A stretch of 64,000 nucleotides of DNA, taken from Centroberyx gerrardi (Eukaryota > Chordata > Actinopteri > Beryciformes > Berycidae). Below, piece by piece: positions 62,638-64,000 of this stretch (position 1 is its first letter; every line of letters begins with the position of its first letter). The notes below the pieces were generated by a model. The model made no database searches. It was not told the DNA's origin and was given only the letters and a program-made list of their open reading frames with translations. The stretch lies in NCBI RefSeq assembly GCF_048128805.1, contig NC_135998.1, positions 21,531,156 to 21,595,155 of the forward strand, read 5' to 3'. Position numbers and translations under genes: made by a program.

Positions 62638-62771
62638 CCCTTGCCATGGTCTTGGAGCGGCAGTACAGGAACCTTGAAGCTGAGCATCTTATGTTAAAAC
62701 TTGAAATAGAGTAACTAGAATTAGAGAAACAAAAACTAAAATTAGAAATCCAGACTCTCAAATTCAAATGA
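62638..62771 (+). pseudogene. Coiled-coil C-terminus of a Harbinger Myb-like protein (relic)
   Basis: The plus frame reads LERQYRNLEAEHLMLKLEIE, a stop, then LELEKQKLKLEIQTLKFK and a stop. This lysine/glutamate/leucine heptad tail is the usual end of the Myb/SANT protein that PIF/Harbinger elements encode beside the transposase. The N-terminal SANT part was not found. The internal TAA (62712-62714) disables it. Confidence 0.5.
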
Positions 62772-62943
62772 ATCATAAAGCCCACCTAACACTCAATCTT
62801 CTTTTTGACTCAACCTATTGATATTGAAAACATCATGATCTTTTAAGTGGACGTTTGTCTATCATTGATTAAGATGTGTATTTTATTGCTAGTGTGTGTA
62901 GGTTGAAGAATGATTTATATAATGACTGGGCAAATTGAGGCTG

Positions 62944-63420
62944 TAGCCTGTGGCTATCATGCAGAGAAGATGGTCTCCACCTGTGCCTGACGCACATAGC
63001 GACCAGGTCCTTTCTCCATCTCTGGCTCATTTTCCTGCTTAGACTCGGTCTTCCACTGTCCATTCTCAGGCTCTTCAGGCTCAGGAAGGGCTAGGCCTCT
63101 AAAAAGAGTGATTATGATTATTCTCACTAAACCAGTGGATTGAAGTGAAAACACTAATAGCAATTCTTAAATCATTACCAAAAACATGATGGTTCCTATG
63201 TTATAACTACTAGGCTAGTACCTTGCCATGTTATGGAGGGCCACACAGGGACAGATGATTTTGCAGGTCACCATAGAGGCAATAGAACCTCCTTTTCAAT
63301 ACTCCAAAGGTGCGTTCAACTGTATTTCTTGTTTTGCAGGGAGCGTGGTTATACATTTCCTCACCGTGATTGGTTGGGTTTAGGTATGGGTTAAGCAAAA
63401 TTATGCAAATTAACAAAATT
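62944..63420 (-). pseudogene. PIF/Harbinger transposase C-terminal relic
   Basis: Minus frame from about 63420 reads YNHAPCKTRNTVERTFGVLK then RRFYCL, the conserved HARBI1-type block that includes the last catalytic Glu. The frame then slips by one base and continues as VTCKIICPCVALHNMA, the expected next block. A further piece, PEPEEPENG...RYVRQAQVETIFSA (about 63085-62947), looks like the acidic C-terminus. It is convergent with the Myb-like relic, as in intact Harbinger elements. Confidence 0.75.
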
Positions 63421-63429
63421 GCTTACCAT

Positions 63430-63790
63430 AAGACCCCAGAGTTACAACTAAGCATGGAAGGGCAGCATTTAACTATTATGCTACACAGATCTGGAACAAA
63501 CTTCCAGAAATCTCAGAAGCGCCCCAACTTTGACCAGTTTTAAAACTAGGCTTAAAACTTTGTTGTTCTGCACTGCCTATGCAACTTCTTCTTGAAGTTG
63601 ATCTTTATTATCTTTTATGCATTTTACTTCTTTATTTATTATCTCGCCTTATACACTTTATCTCTTTTTATTCATTTTTTTATTTATCTTATTCTGTATT
63701 TCTTATCTGATATCTTATATAGCCTACCTTGTGTAAAGCACTTTGAGTTCTTTGTGTACGAAATGTGCTATATAAATAAACTTGTCATGC
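63430..63790 (+). mobile_element. Rex1-like LINE 3' end
   Basis: The end of ORF2 is visible in broken frame (LWNKLPEISEAPQL), followed by a T-rich 3' UTR and the signature tgtaaagcactttgagttct then gtgctatataaataaac. The 5' part is truncated. Confidence 0.75.
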
Positions 63791-64000
63791 CTTCAATGTA
63801 GTAATTTGCTCTTATTTAAATACATTTTTATATAAATGCACTGACACCGTGACACAGGTTCCTTGTCCTTGGTTTAAAGGAGTGAAGTGTCAGATGACTG
63901 ACTGAAATCAGCAGCTCGACCTGACCTTATTAATGATATTCTAGTAGGCCTATGTCTTTCATAGGCGTAATCGGCGGGGGGGATGGGGGTTGCGTGTTTG

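Overview
This is a piece of a teleost (probably percomorph) fish nuclear genome. The evidence is intron-rich vertebrate genes with GT-AG exons, a very high load of fish-type repeats (Rex1-like, L1-like and I-like LINE pieces, a tRNA-derived SINE, hAT-like and Harbinger-like elements and MITEs), many simple repeats and the fish CA/CCCTAA-type repeat. No prokaryotic, organellar or viral gene was seen.

Three protein-coding genes could be rebuilt exon by exon, each with every splice phase closing. (1) ppef2, plus strand, 4985-11176: 16 exons, 716 aa, a calcium/calmodulin-linked serine/threonine phosphatase with an IQ motif, a PPP catalytic core and two canonical EF-hands. (2) nup54, minus strand, 21312-13388: 15 exons, 622 aa, an FG-nucleoporin of the central channel, with about 118 extra FG-type residues in three phase-1 exons compared with the human protein. 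(3) scarb2 (LIMP-2), minus strand, 48734-27133: 13 exons, 522 aa, a two-pass lysosomal membrane glycoprotein with a 7.5 kb first intron and an unusual long cytosolic tail. ppef2 and nup54 converge tail to tail; nup54 and scarb2 run in the same direction, as in human 4q21.

Layout: 1-4984 is intergenic with a LINE reverse-transcriptase scrap; 4985-11176 ppef2; 11177-13387 a short convergent spacer; 13388-21312 nup54; 21364-24430 a dead I-like LINE whose 3' tail ends about 50 bp from the nup54 start codon; 24431-27132 probable scarb2 3' UTR and spacer; 27133-48734 scarb2, its introns full of transposons; 48735-49260 the probable scarb2 promoter; 49261-64000 a gene-free, repeat-dense upstream region.

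The three genes share no pathway: photoreceptor/sensory phosphatase, nuclear pore, lysosome. Their proximity reflects conserved vertebrate synteny. The points most worth a second look are the scarb2 C-terminal tail (tyrosine motifs instead of the acidic dileucine, with a read-through form ending in IPLL), an ambiguous scarb2 exon-4 splice donor, the enlarged nup54 FG region, two strong intronic hairpins, and several nested transposon insertions whose target-site duplications can be read directly. I found no convincing undescribed multi-gene system.
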